Assembly (NCBI GenBank): GCA_036380875.1
Contig: DASVDX010000086.1
Location: forward strand, 62,001 to 126,000
Length of the DNA stretch: 64,000 nucleotides
Reading direction: 5' to 3'
Origin: ZC4RG17 sp036380875
GTDB taxonomy: Bacteria > Actinomycetota > Acidimicrobiia > Spongiisociales > ZC4RG35
In this document: positions 15,731 to 24,639 of the stretch, piece after piece
How the letters are laid out: the number at the start of each line of letters is the position of its first letter
Numbering within the stretch: the stretch's first letter is position 1
Translations under genes and position numbers: made by a program
Notes under the pieces: generated by a model
The model's input: the letters and a program-made list of their open reading frames with translations, nothing else
The model's database searches: none
What the model was told of the DNA's origin: nothing

Positions 15731-16962
15731 CGGACGTCGGGTCCGAGGTCCGAGGACGGCAGCCAGGCGACGTCGGGCGGGAACACCAGGTCGACCGCCC
15801 AGTCGGTGGCGACCCGGGCCTTGCGCATGAGCGACGGCAGGCGCAACAGGTAGTAGCTGCGGTACAGGAACCAGCCGAAGAACCCGGAGACCGGCAGACC
15901 CAGGACCTGGCCGACAGCGTTTCGGTGGCCGAGGGAGACGAGTTCTCCCCAGTTGCGGTAGCGAAACGCGGGGACACGGTGGCCCTGGAGCAGCGCCGGG
16001 AGGCGCTTGCCGAGATACTTGCCCTGCCGGAGGGCGAACTGGGCGGTGGGCGGCGAGAACCCTCCCCGCCCGTCCGGCACGAGCGCGGCGTCACCGAGGG
16101 CGAAGATCCCCGGTGCGGCCTGGAGGTGGGCGTCGACGACGAGCCGACCCCGCTCGGTGGGCAGGCCCAACTCCTCCACCAGCGGATTCGGCCGGACCCC
16201 GGCTGCCCAGACCACGGTCTCCGCCTCGATCTGTCGCCCCGATTCGAGCATCACGCCGTGACGGCTGACGGCCTTCACCTTCTCACCCAAGACCAGGTCG
16301 ACGCCGCGGCGGGTGAGGGCCTCCTCCGCCTTGGCGGACAACCGCCGGGAGAGGGTGGGGGCGACTCGGTCCACGGCATCGACGAGGGTGACGGCAGGAT
16401 GCGGGGCCGACGTGAAGAACTTCCGCGACGCCTCCCCGAGCAGGTCGGCGAGCGCCGCCGCCAACTCGGCTCCGGAGTAGCCGGCACCGACGATCACCAC
16501 GTGCGTGAGGCGACGGTCGCTCTCCTCGGTGGCCGTCTCCAGCAGGGCCAGGATCCGATTGCGGATGCGGAGGGCGTCGGCGATGGTCTTGAACGGGAGC
16601 GCCCACTCCGCCACCCCTTCCACCCCGTACGTGGCGGGAACGGAGCCGAGCGCCACCACGATCCCGTCGGCGGCGATCTCGACCGGTTCGAGCCCGAAGG
16701 GCCGGGCGACTTTCACGGTGCGGTTGGCGGCATCGACCGATTCGACGGCGCCGGCCACGACCCGGGCCTTCGGGACGAGCTGGCGGATCGGGGTGATGAT
16801 GTGCCGGGGGTCGAGGTCCCCGGCGGCCACCTCCGCCAACATCGGAGTGAAGAGAAGGAAGTTCTGATCGGAGACGATCGTGACCCTCGCCCTGTCGCCG
16901 AGGGCGGCGGCGGCGGTCAACCCTGCGAAGCCGCCACCGAGGATCACGACAGATGGGGTCAT
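15727..16962 (-). CDS. ndh: Type II NADH dehydrogenase-like FAD oxidoreductase
   Basis: A 411-residue pyridine-nucleotide-disulphide-type flavoprotein. The FAD-binding GGGFAGLTAAAAL is at residues 8-20, the NADH-binding VIVGAGYSGAELAAAL is about residues 165-180, and the second FAD motif GIFALGDAALV is about 305. The C-terminal region (GFFGWFLYRSYYLLRLP) is a hydrophobic membrane-anchoring segment typical of NDH-2, which passes electrons from NADH to quinone without pumping protons. The length fits NDH-2. The ATG at 16962 is preceded by TACCAT plus six bases. It is convergent with queG. Confidence 0.88.
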   Translation of the reverse strand: MTPSVVILGGGFAGLTAAAALGDRARVTIVSDQNFLLFTPMLAEVAAGDLDPRHIITPIRQLVPKARVVAGAVESVDAANRTVKVARPFGLEPVEIAADGIVVALGSVPATYGVEGVAEWALPFKTIADALRIRNRILALLETATEESDRRLTHVVIVGAGYSGAELAAALADLLGEASRKFFTSAPHPAVTLVDAVDRVAPTLSRRLSAKAEEALTRRGVDLVLGEKVKAVSRHGVMLESGRQIEAETVVWAAGVRPNPLVEELGLPTERGRLVVDAHLQAAPGIFALGDAALVPDGRGGFSPPTAQFALRQGKYLGKRLPALLQGHRVPAFRYRNWGELVSLGHRNAVGQVLGLPVSGFFGWFLYRSYYLLRLPSLMRKARVATDWAVDLVFPPDVAWLPSSDLGPDVR

Positions 16963-16974
16963 GTCGCGATGGTA
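16963..16974 (-). promoter_or_regulatory. Leaderless -10 element for ndh
   Basis: TACCAT (16974 to 16969) is followed by six bases and the ATG at 16962. It lies in the 34-base gap after the NYN gene. Confidence 0.6.
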
Positions 16975-16996
16975 TACGGCGTGCCCGGCGATCCTT

Positions 16997-18187
16997 TCAG
17001 GCGAGGGTGTAGCCCGCATCGATCCAGGCGACCAGGGCCTCCGACCACACGCCCTGGGCGCCCTTCGCCTCAGCCGCCTCCCGCACCCTCCGATCCGAGG
17101 TGACGACGACGTCGCCCGGACGGGCGGCGTCGATGATCCACTCGTCCGCCGACCCCTCGAAGAGCACGCGCACACGCCGGCTGGTCGGGATCTCCGCCTG
17201 ATCGACCGACGAGTCGAAGATCACCACAGCCAGGGTTCCCGGCGGCGACAGGGTGACGAGGCGGCCGGCGCTTTCGACGACCCGGCGCCGAACGCCGGCG
17301 CCGCCTTCCGGGGACAGCAGGTGGGCGAGGTTGTAACCGTCGATCAGCCAGCGAACGCGTCGATGGAGCAGCCAGTGGATCGCCTCGATACGGTCCGGCC
17401 GGAGGTCCTTCGGGATCCGCAGCGCCTCGGCGGCGACCACCGAAGGCTCCTCGCCGAGCCCTGGAGGGCGACGCAACGCCGCCGTGATCCGATCCAACTC
17501 GACCGCCAGAGCCTCGGGCTCGGTCGGGAACCACCCCCGCGTCTCCAGCACCGGGGGACCTCCGCCACTTCTCCGCTCCTTCTCGAGGAGTTGACGAAGG
17601 CCCTCGATCCGAGTCTGCAGGTCGGACACTTCGTCTCGCATCCGGTCGAGCTCGGCGGCGAGGCGGGTGGCCTGACGTTCCGCCTCCCGGGCCCGCTGCT
17701 CCGCGTCGCGGCGGGCGCGTTCGGCTGCCGCCAGACGGGCGGCGAAGCGTTGCTCCGTCTTCTGCTCGACCCGGGCCAGTTGCTCGGCTTCCGCCTTCGT
17801 CGCCGCTTGGAGCTCGGTGATCCGCTTCCGGGCAGCCGCCAACTCCCGCTCCAGAGCTCCCCGATCCCGCTCCTCTGCCCGGGCGGCGGCAGCGGCCGCC
17901 ATGTCCTCCAAGCGCTCCTCCCAGCCTTCGGGACGACGGATGAACAGATCGGCCGGCGAGTCAGGGTCCAGTTCGGAGTCGGCGAGAACCTCCTCCCGCA
18001 GCCACTCGGAGGTGTCGAGCTCGGCGAGAGCTCGTTTCAGGATGGGGGGCGGCAGGCGCCGGTCAGAGCTCTCGGCCAGCCGCCGCAGCGGCGCCGGGAC
18101 GTCCTCGTCGTCCATCCGTTGCAGCACCTTTCGCAGCCGCTCCGCGGCCGGCCTCAGGAGCTCCATCGTCCGGCGGTCGAGGTCCAT
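16997..18187 (-). CDS. Coiled-coil NYN (YacP-like) ribonuclease-domain protein
   Basis: A 396-residue protein in three parts. Residues 1-95 are helical. Residues about 95-210 form a long coiled coil rich in Glu, Arg and Ala. The C-terminal 130 residues are a PIN-like NYN domain of the YacP type: the first acidic site is in RWLIDGYNLAHLL, the next in VVIFDSS, then ADEWIID and VVTSDRRVRE. YacP-type NYN domains are associated with RNA cleavage or turnover. The coiled coil suggests oligomerisation or scaffold binding. The ATG is set by a TAGCGT leaderless box. Actinobacteria commonly carry such a protein, and its RNA target is unknown. Confidence 0.82.
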   Translation of the reverse strand: MDLDRRTMELLRPAAERLRKVLQRMDDEDVPAPLRRLAESSDRRLPPPILKRALAELDTSEWLREEVLADSELDPDSPADLFIRRPEGWEERLEDMAAAAAARAEERDRGALERELAAARKRITELQAATKAEAEQLARVEQKTEQRFAARLAAAERARRDAEQRAREAERQATRLAAELDRMRDEVSDLQTRIEGLRQLLEKERRSGGGPPVLETRGWFPTEPEALAVELDRITAALRRPPGLGEEPSVVAAEALRIPKDLRPDRIEAIHWLLHRRVRWLIDGYNLAHLLSPEGGAGVRRRVVESAGRLVTLSPPGTLAVVIFDSSVDQAEIPTSRRVRVLFEGSADEWIIDAARPGDVVVTSDRRVREAAEAKGAQGVWSEALVAWIDAGYTLA

Positions 18188-18199
18188 GCCCCGACGCTA
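18188..18199 (-). promoter_or_regulatory. Leaderless -10 element for the NYN gene
   Basis: TAGCGT (18199 to 18194) is followed by six bases and the ATG at 18187. Confidence 0.6.
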
Positions 18200-18277
18200 C
18201 CGGCTGACAGGCCCTTTCACCGTCCACGAAAAGGGTGTTCGGGCATACCGGGGACCCGTTTAGCGTTGCGTCCGTCT

Positions 18278-19465
18278 ATGGCATCCCTCTGGCGCACGCG
18301 CCCGTTTCCCATCATCTGGACGGTCGGTCTCTTCCAGGAGATCGCTTTTTCTTTGATGGTCAACCTCCCCGGGCGCCTCTACGAACTGGGGATCGAGGAG
18401 TCGGGCATCGGCATCGCCTACTCGATGTCCGCCCTCGCCGCCCTCTTGCTCCGCCCATGGTTCGGGCGCGTGTTGGACGTCGTCCACCGCCGCACTGTGC
18501 TTCGGGTTGCCGGAGTGGGGAACATCGTGGCCATCGCCGCCCTGGCCGTGATCGACGAGTCCGGCCTGCTCCTGTGGGGAGCGTTCCTCTTGCAGCGGAT
18601 CGTCCAGGTCTTCCTCTACACGACCGCCCTCACCTACGCCGCCGACGCCGTCCCGGTCGGTTTGCGCACCCAGGGACTGGCTCTGTTCGGTCTGTCCGGC
18701 CTGATGCCCATCGCCTTCGCCAACCTCATCGGCGACGCCTTGTTGCGGCTCGGCGGCTATCCGGGTGTGATCGCCGCCGCCGGGGTGTCCAGCCTCATCG
18801 CCTGGGGGCTCGTCTGGGGGCTGCCGCTCCTCCCGGTCCTGGGCGAACGGCCCCGGCGCAGCTTCTGGGCGGTGGCGATCCAGCGTGACATGCTCCCGTT
18901 GTGGTGGATCACCCTGACGTTCTCGATGGGCATGGAGACGGTGTTCACGTTCATCCGCACGTACATCGACACGGTCGGCATCTCCACCATGGGCACGTTC
19001 TTCGTCGTCTACGGCGGAACCGCCACCTTGACGAGGATGCTCGGCGGGAGCCGCTACGACGCCCTCCCCCACCGCCCCATGGTCGTCTTCGGGGTCGCGA
19101 TCCAAGGGATCGGGCTCGCCCTCGTCGCCTTCGCCAACGGCGTCGCCATGGTTCTGAGCGGCGCCCTCCTCATGGGCCTCGCCCACGGCGGGGTGTTCCC
19201 CATCCTGTCGAGCGAGGTGGTGTCGCGGGCGCGGACCGCGGAGCGCGGCTCGGCGGTGGCGATGTTCACGTCGCTGTTCGACGCCGCGCTGTTGATCGTC
19301 GCCCCGCTGGGCGGGTTCCTCATCGAGTGGGCGGGCTACACCCGGGGCTTTTCGACCGTGGCCGCGATCCTCGTCGCCGGAGCGGCGGTCTACGCTGCCT
19401 GGGACCGACGCCTGGTGGCGTCGACCCGTGCCGAGGAACCGGCCGCTGCCGGCGAAGTGGTTTGA
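18278..19465 (+). CDS. Major facilitator superfamily transporter
   Basis: A 395-residue protein with about 12 hydrophobic membrane segments and an MFS-like loop after the second helix (RPWFGRVLDVVHRRTVLR), matching the G-x-x-x-D-R-x-x-R motif A of the superfamily. A second weaker copy (RMLGGSRYDALPHRP) opens the C-terminal half. The substrate cannot be inferred; drug or metabolite efflux is typical for this group. A TAGCGT box at 18261-18266 would give a leader of only about five bases. The stop codon overlaps the -35 box of the ilv attenuator promoter. Confidence 0.85.
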   Translation: MASLWRTRPFPIIWTVGLFQEIAFSLMVNLPGRLYELGIEESGIGIAYSMSALAALLLRPWFGRVLDVVHRRTVLRVAGVGNIVAIAALAVIDESGLLLWGAFLLQRIVQVFLYTTALTYAADAVPVGLRTQGLALFGLSGLMPIAFANLIGDALLRLGGYPGVIAAAGVSSLIAWGLVWGLPLLPVLGERPRRSFWAVAIQRDMLPLWWITLTFSMGMETVFTFIRTYIDTVGISTMGTFFVVYGGTATLTRMLGGSRYDALPHRPMVVFGVAIQGIGLALVAFANGVAMVLSGALLMGLAHGGVFPILSSEVVSRARTAERGSAVAMFTSLFDAALLIVAPLGGFLIEWAGYTRGFSTVAAILVAGAAVYAAWDRRLVASTRAEEPAAAGEVV

Positions 19466-19489
19466 CCGCTTCGCTGCGTGTGGCATACT
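19462..19489 (+). promoter_or_regulatory. Promoter of the ilvBNC leader
   Basis: TTGACC at 19462-19467 and CATACT at 19484-19489 are spaced by 16 bases. Transcription would start about 19496, four bases before the leader peptide ATG. Confidence 0.7.
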
Positions 19490-19499
19490 TGCCCGACAC

Positions 19500-19532
19500 A
19501 TGTCCTCGACACTGGTACTTCTTATCGGCTGA
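19500..19532 (+). CDS. ilv leader peptide (attenuator)
   Basis: The ten-residue peptide MSSTLVLLIG has a run of four leucine/valine codons and an isoleucine codon just before its stop. It sits directly after a promoter and directly before a hairpin and an intrinsic terminator, ahead of ilvB. This is the classical arrangement in which a ribosome short of branched-chain aminoacyl-tRNA stalls on Leu-Val-Leu-Leu-Ile and permits read-through. The peptide starts about four bases after the predicted transcript start, so it is itself read from an almost leaderless mRNA. Confidence 0.8.
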   Translation: MSSTLVLLIG

Positions 19533-19564
19533 CGCACACGCCCCCAAGACCGGCGTGTGCGTCA
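19530..19564 (+). promoter_or_regulatory. ilv attenuator upstream (pause) hairpin
   Basis: A perfect 13-bp stem pairs TGACGCACACGCC (19530-19542) with GGCGTGTGCGTCA (19552-19564) around a nine-base loop. Its left arm begins in the stop codon of the leader peptide, so a ribosome stalled on the Leu/Ile codons would open it. I did not find an obvious alternative antiterminator stem by eye. Confidence 0.75.
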
Positions 19565-19569
19565 CCTTG

Positions 19570-19593
19570 CCCTCCCCAGCGGGAGGGTTTTTT
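19570..19593 (+). terminator. Intrinsic terminator of the ilvBNC attenuator
   Basis: CCCTCCC (19570-19576) pairs with GGGAGGG (19581-19587) around a four-base loop and is followed by six T residues (19588-19593). This is a canonical rho-independent terminator 65 bases before ilvB and follows the leader peptide. Confidence 0.85.
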
Positions 19594-19658
19594 GTATCCA
19601 GAGGACGACCCCACGAGACGAAAACCACAGGCAGAGCGAACGACCACCGAGGCAAGCC

Positions 19659-21371
19659 ATGAGCAGCACAACCGGCGCCCACATCCTCCTGCAATCCCTG
19701 GCCTACGAAGGCGTGGACGTGGCGTTCGGTGTACCCGGCGGTGCCATCCTCCCCTTCTACGACTCGCTCTACGGCGGGCCGATTCGCCACATCCTCGCCC
19801 GCCACGAGCAGGGGGCCGGGCACATGGCCGAAGGCTACGCCTGGGCGACCGGGCGCGTGGGCGTGTGCATCGCCACATCGGGACCCGGCGCGACCAACCT
19901 CGTGACCCCACTGGCCGACGCCCTCGTCGATTCGGTCCCAGTGGTGGCGATCACCGGTCAAGTTCCGACGAGCGCGGTGGGAAACGACGCCTTCCAAGAG
20001 GCGTACACGACCGGCATCACGATGCCGGCTACCAAACACAACTACTTCGTCACCGATCCCGATGAGATCCCCCAGATCGTCCACGAGGCGTTCCACATCG
20101 CCGCCACCGGGCGGCCCGGGCCGGTGCTGATCGACTTCCCGAAGGACATCCTCAACGCCCCCACGGGATGGACGGAGCCCGACGGGATCAACCTGCCCGG
20201 CTACAAGCCGACGGTCGACGGCCACATCCCCCGCATCCGCGAGGCGGCCGAGCTGATCGCCGCCGCCCGGCGCCCGATCCTCTACGTCGGCGGCGGCATC
20301 ATCAAGGCCAACGCCGCCGGTCCGCTGCGCACCTTGGCCGAGCGCACGGCGGTGCCCGTCACCACCACCCTGATGGGACGGGGCGCCTTCCCGGACGAGC
20401 ACCCGCTGGCGCTGGGGATGCCAGGGATGCACGGCACCTACGCCGCCATCTCGGCCCTGCAACGGGCCGACCTGATCATCGCCATCGGGGTGCGTTTCGA
20501 CGACCGCGTCACCGGAGACCCGAACACGTTCGCCCCCGAGGCGAAGGTGATCCACATCGACGTCGATCCGGCGGAGATCGGAAAGGTCCGTTACGCCGAC
20601 GTGCCGATCGTGGGTGACGCCCGCCGCGTCGTCGAGCAACTGATCGAGGCCTGGGGCGACCGCGAAGTGCCCGACCGCGAACCGTGGATGGAGATGCTGC
20701 GCCGTTGGCAGCGGGAGCATCCCCTTCGCTACACACAGGATCCCGACGGCCCGGTGAAGCCGCAGTACGTGATCGAGGAACTGCACCGTCTCACCGGCGG
20801 CGACGCCATCCTCGTCTCGGGCGTGGGCCAGCACCAGATGTGGGCCAGCCAGTACTGGAAGTTCGACAACCCGCGCCGCTGGATCAACTCGGGTGGCCTG
20901 GGGACGATGGGCTTCGGGGTGCCCGCCGCCGTCGGCGCCAAGGCGGGAAAACCCGACGAGCTCGTCCTCGCCGTCGACGGCGACGGCTGCTTCCAGATGA
21001 CGTCCCAGGAGCTGATCACGGCCGCCGTCGAGGGTCTGCCTGTCAAGGTGGTGGTCTTCAACAACGGTGCCCACGGCATGGTGACCCAATGGCAGCGGCT
21101 CTTCTACGAAGACCGCTTCTCTGCCTCGCAACTCGGCGACGGCGTCGACTACGTCAAGCTCGCCGAGGCGATGGGATGCCATGGCTTCAGGGCCACCACC
21201 CCGGACGAGGTGTCGCCGACCCTGGAGAAGGCCTTGTCGACCAACGACAAGCCGGTGGTCGTGGAGGTCGTCGTCGACCGCGAAGAGATGGTGTTCCCGA
21301 TGGTGCCGGCGGGCGGCTCCTGCGACGAGGTGTTCATCAGCCGGGACGAGAAAGTGAAGCTGGAGCGATGA
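19659..21371 (+). CDS. ilvB: Acetolactate synthase, large catalytic subunit
   Basis: IlvB uses ThDP, FAD and magnesium to join two pyruvates into acetolactate, or pyruvate and 2-oxobutyrate into acetohydroxybutyrate, the first shared step of valine, leucine and isoleucine synthesis. The 570-residue protein has the catalytic Glu in ARHEQGAGHMAEGYA about residue 51, the PVVAITGQVP segment, and the ThDP-magnesium motif GDGCFQMTSQEL about residue 450, at normal length. The ATG at 19659 follows GAGGCAAGCC. Transcription comes through the attenuator at 19500-19593. The ilvN start overlaps its stop as ATGA. Confidence 0.96.
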   Translation: MSSTTGAHILLQSLAYEGVDVAFGVPGGAILPFYDSLYGGPIRHILARHEQGAGHMAEGYAWATGRVGVCIATSGPGATNLVTPLADALVDSVPVVAITGQVPTSAVGNDAFQEAYTTGITMPATKHNYFVTDPDEIPQIVHEAFHIAATGRPGPVLIDFPKDILNAPTGWTEPDGINLPGYKPTVDGHIPRIREAAELIAAARRPILYVGGGIIKANAAGPLRTLAERTAVPVTTTLMGRGAFPDEHPLALGMPGMHGTYAAISALQRADLIIAIGVRFDDRVTGDPNTFAPEAKVIHIDVDPAEIGKVRYADVPIVGDARRVVEQLIEAWGDREVPDREPWMEMLRRWQREHPLRYTQDPDGPVKPQYVIEELHRLTGGDAILVSGVGQHQMWASQYWKFDNPRRWINSGGLGTMGFGVPAAVGAKAGKPDELVLAVDGDGCFQMTSQELITAAVEGLPVKVVVFNNGAHGMVTQWQRLFYEDRFSASQLGDGVDYVKLAEAMGCHGFRATTPDEVSPTLEKALSTNDKPVVVEVVVDREEMVFPMVPAGGSCDEVFISRDEKVKLER

Positions 21372-21874
21372 AGCACACGCTTTCGGTCCTGGTCGAGAAC
21401 AAGCCGGGAGTCCTGGCCCGGGTCAGCTCGCTCCTCGCCCGCCGCGGGTTCAACATCCACTCGCTGACGGTCGGGCCGAGCCACGAGCCGGGACTGTCGC
21501 GCATGACCATCGTGGTCGACGCCCCCGAGCTGGAGCAGGTCAAGAAGCAGCTGCACAAGCTCGTCAACGTCGTGAAGATCTCCGAGCTCGAGAAGAGCCA
21601 GTCGATCGAGCGGGAGATCCTCTTGGTGAGGGTCAACGCGCAACCTGCCCGGCGTCAGGAGCTACTGTCCCTGGCCTCCATCTTCGACGCCACAGCCGTC
21701 GATGTGGGGCCCAACTCGATCGCCTTCCAGGTCGTGGGCAAGCCGGAGAAGATCAACGACTTCCTCGACCTGGTCAGGCCGTACGGAGTCGTCGACCTGG
21801 CGAAGTCCGGTTGGGTGGCCATCGCCCGGGAGACGAAGGGTCGGGGCGCAGCGACGCTCCGAGCCGTCAACTGA
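21368..21874 (+). CDS. ilvN: Acetolactate synthase, small regulatory subunit
   Basis: A 168-residue regulatory subunit that binds valine and activates IlvB. The N-terminal ACT domain starts HTLSVLVENKPGVLARVSSL with GFNIHSLTVG, and the C-terminal ALS-ss domain (REILLVRVNA, DVGPNSIAFQVVG) follows, at the usual length for the family. It overlaps ilvB by four bases and is followed by ilvC after 20 bases. Confidence 0.95.
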   Translation: MKHTLSVLVENKPGVLARVSSLLARRGFNIHSLTVGPSHEPGLSRMTIVVDAPELEQVKKQLHKLVNVVKISELEKSQSIEREILLVRVNAQPARRQELLSLASIFDATAVDVGPNSIAFQVVGKPEKINDFLDLVRPYGVVDLAKSGWVAIARETKGRGAATLRAVN

Positions 21875-21894
21875 AGACAGGGAAAGAGGAACCA

Positions 21895-22899
21895 GTGGCA
21901 ACGATCTACTACGAGAAGGACGCCGACCCAGCTCTGATCAAGGAACGGCGTGTGGCGATCATCGGCTACGGCAGCCAGGGTCACGCTCACGCCCTCAACC
22001 TGAAGGACTCGGGAGCCGACGTCGTGGTCGGGTTGCGCGAGGGCTCTTCCTCGTGGGATCAGGCGACCCAGGACGGCCTCACGGTGAAGTCCGTCGCCGA
22101 GGCCGCCCGGTGGGCCAACGTCGTCATGCTGCTGGTGCCCGACGAGGTGATGGCTCAGCTCTACGAGGAGCACGTCGCCCCCAACCTCGACGAGAACGAC
22201 GCCCTGATGTTCGCCCACGGCTTCAACATCCACTACGGGGCGATCACCCCACCGGAGGACGTGGACGTGCTCATGGTGGCGCCGAAGGGCCCCGGCCATC
22301 TGGTGCGCCGCACGTTCACGGAGGGATCGGGCGTGCCGTGCTTGATCGCCATCCACCAGGACGCCACCGGCTCGGCGAAGGAGTTGGGCCTGTCCTACGC
22401 CTACGGCATCGGCGGGACGCGCGGTGGTGTGCTGGAGACGACGTTCAAGGAGGAAACCGAAACCGACCTGTTCGGCGAGCAGGTCATCCTCTGCGGCGGC
22501 CTGGCAGAGCTGATCAAGGCGAGCTTCGAGACACTGGTGGAGGCCGGCTACCAGCCTGAGTCCGCCTACTTCGAGACGCTCCACGAGCTCAAGCTGATCG
22601 TCGATCTCCTCTATGAGGGCGGCCTGTCGTACATGCGGTATTCGATCTCCAACACGGCCGAGTACGGCGACTACACGAGGGGCCGCCGGATCATCACCGA
22701 GGAGACCCGCAAGGAGATGAAGAAGGTCCTGGAGGAGATCCAGTCCGGGGCGTTCGCCAACGAGTGGATGGCCCAGGCTCGGGAAGGCGCTCCTCATCTC
22801 CTCGAGCAGCGCCAGGCAAACCGGTCGCATCAGATCGAACAGGTCGGCGCCCAGCTCCGCGGCCTGATGCCGTTCATCGAGGCCAAGCAGGCTCCCTGA
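21895..22899 (+). CDS. ilvC: Ketol-acid reductoisomerase, class I
   Basis: IlvC converts acetolactate to 2,3-dihydroxy-isovalerate with NADPH and magnesium. The 334-residue length is that of class I enzymes. The Rossmann motif is IIGYGSQGHAHALNLKDSG about residues 22-40, APKGPGHLVRR follows, and the metal-binding region has the acidic residues of ETETDLFGEQ and KLIVDLLYEGG. The start is the GTG at 21895 with AGAGGA six bases upstream. It ends the ilvBNC operon, although the leu genes follow on the same strand. Confidence 0.96.
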   Translation: MATIYYEKDADPALIKERRVAIIGYGSQGHAHALNLKDSGADVVVGLREGSSSWDQATQDGLTVKSVAEAARWANVVMLLVPDEVMAQLYEEHVAPNLDENDALMFAHGFNIHYGAITPPEDVDVLMVAPKGPGHLVRRTFTEGSGVPCLIAIHQDATGSAKELGLSYAYGIGGTRGGVLETTFKEETETDLFGEQVILCGGLAELIKASFETLVEAGYQPESAYFETLHELKLIVDLLYEGGLSYMRYSISNTAEYGDYTRGRRIITEETRKEMKKVLEEIQSGAFANEWMAQAREGAPHLLEQRQANRSHQIEQVGAQLRGLMPFIEAKQAP

Positions 22900-22921
22900 G
22901 GCCCGGACCGAAGACGCGCAC

Positions 22922-23008
22922 ATGACTCTGGCTAGGTGGAAGGTTGTGGGTAGCGGATCCGGCACTTCGTGCGGAGGGCTCCTCGCGCTTCTGTGGCCGG
23001 GCGTCTGA
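22922..23008 (+). CDS. Candidate Leu-rich leader peptide upstream of leuA
   Basis: An open frame of 28 codons ends with GGLLALLWPGV and stops at 23006-23008. Four leucine codons in five (22979-22993) sit just before a strong hairpin, in the 177-base gap between ilvC and leuA. A GTG at 22946 would give a 20-residue version. The layout resembles leucine leader peptides, but I see no U-run after the hairpin, so control by translation or by an internal mechanism rather than an intrinsic terminator would be needed. Confidence 0.45.
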   Translation: MTLARWKVVGSGSGTSCGGLLALLWPGV

Positions 23009-23030
23009 CGAGGACGACCCGGCCTCCACA
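22992..23030 (+). promoter_or_regulatory. Hairpin overlapping the end of the leu leader frame
   Basis: Three stem blocks pair: TGTGG (22992-22996) with CCACA (23026-23030), CCGGG with CCCGG (23018-23022), and CGTC with GACG (23013-23016), with small bulges. The hairpin covers the last leucine codon and the stop of the leader frame. Confidence 0.45.
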
Positions 23031-23076
23031 GCCCGACCGACCATCACCACCTATCACCTAGAACTGGAGCAAAGTC

Positions 23077-24609
<1,533 letters not shown>

Positions 24610-24639
24610 CCTGCCAGCACGTTGGACGGAGGTAGCTGA

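Noticed and set aside
16880..19465. An 861-codon plus-strand frame running through the ndh and NYN genes into the MFS gene
   Set aside because: Its first 466 codons are antisense to two well-supported genes and show no domain; only the MFS part from 18278 is real.
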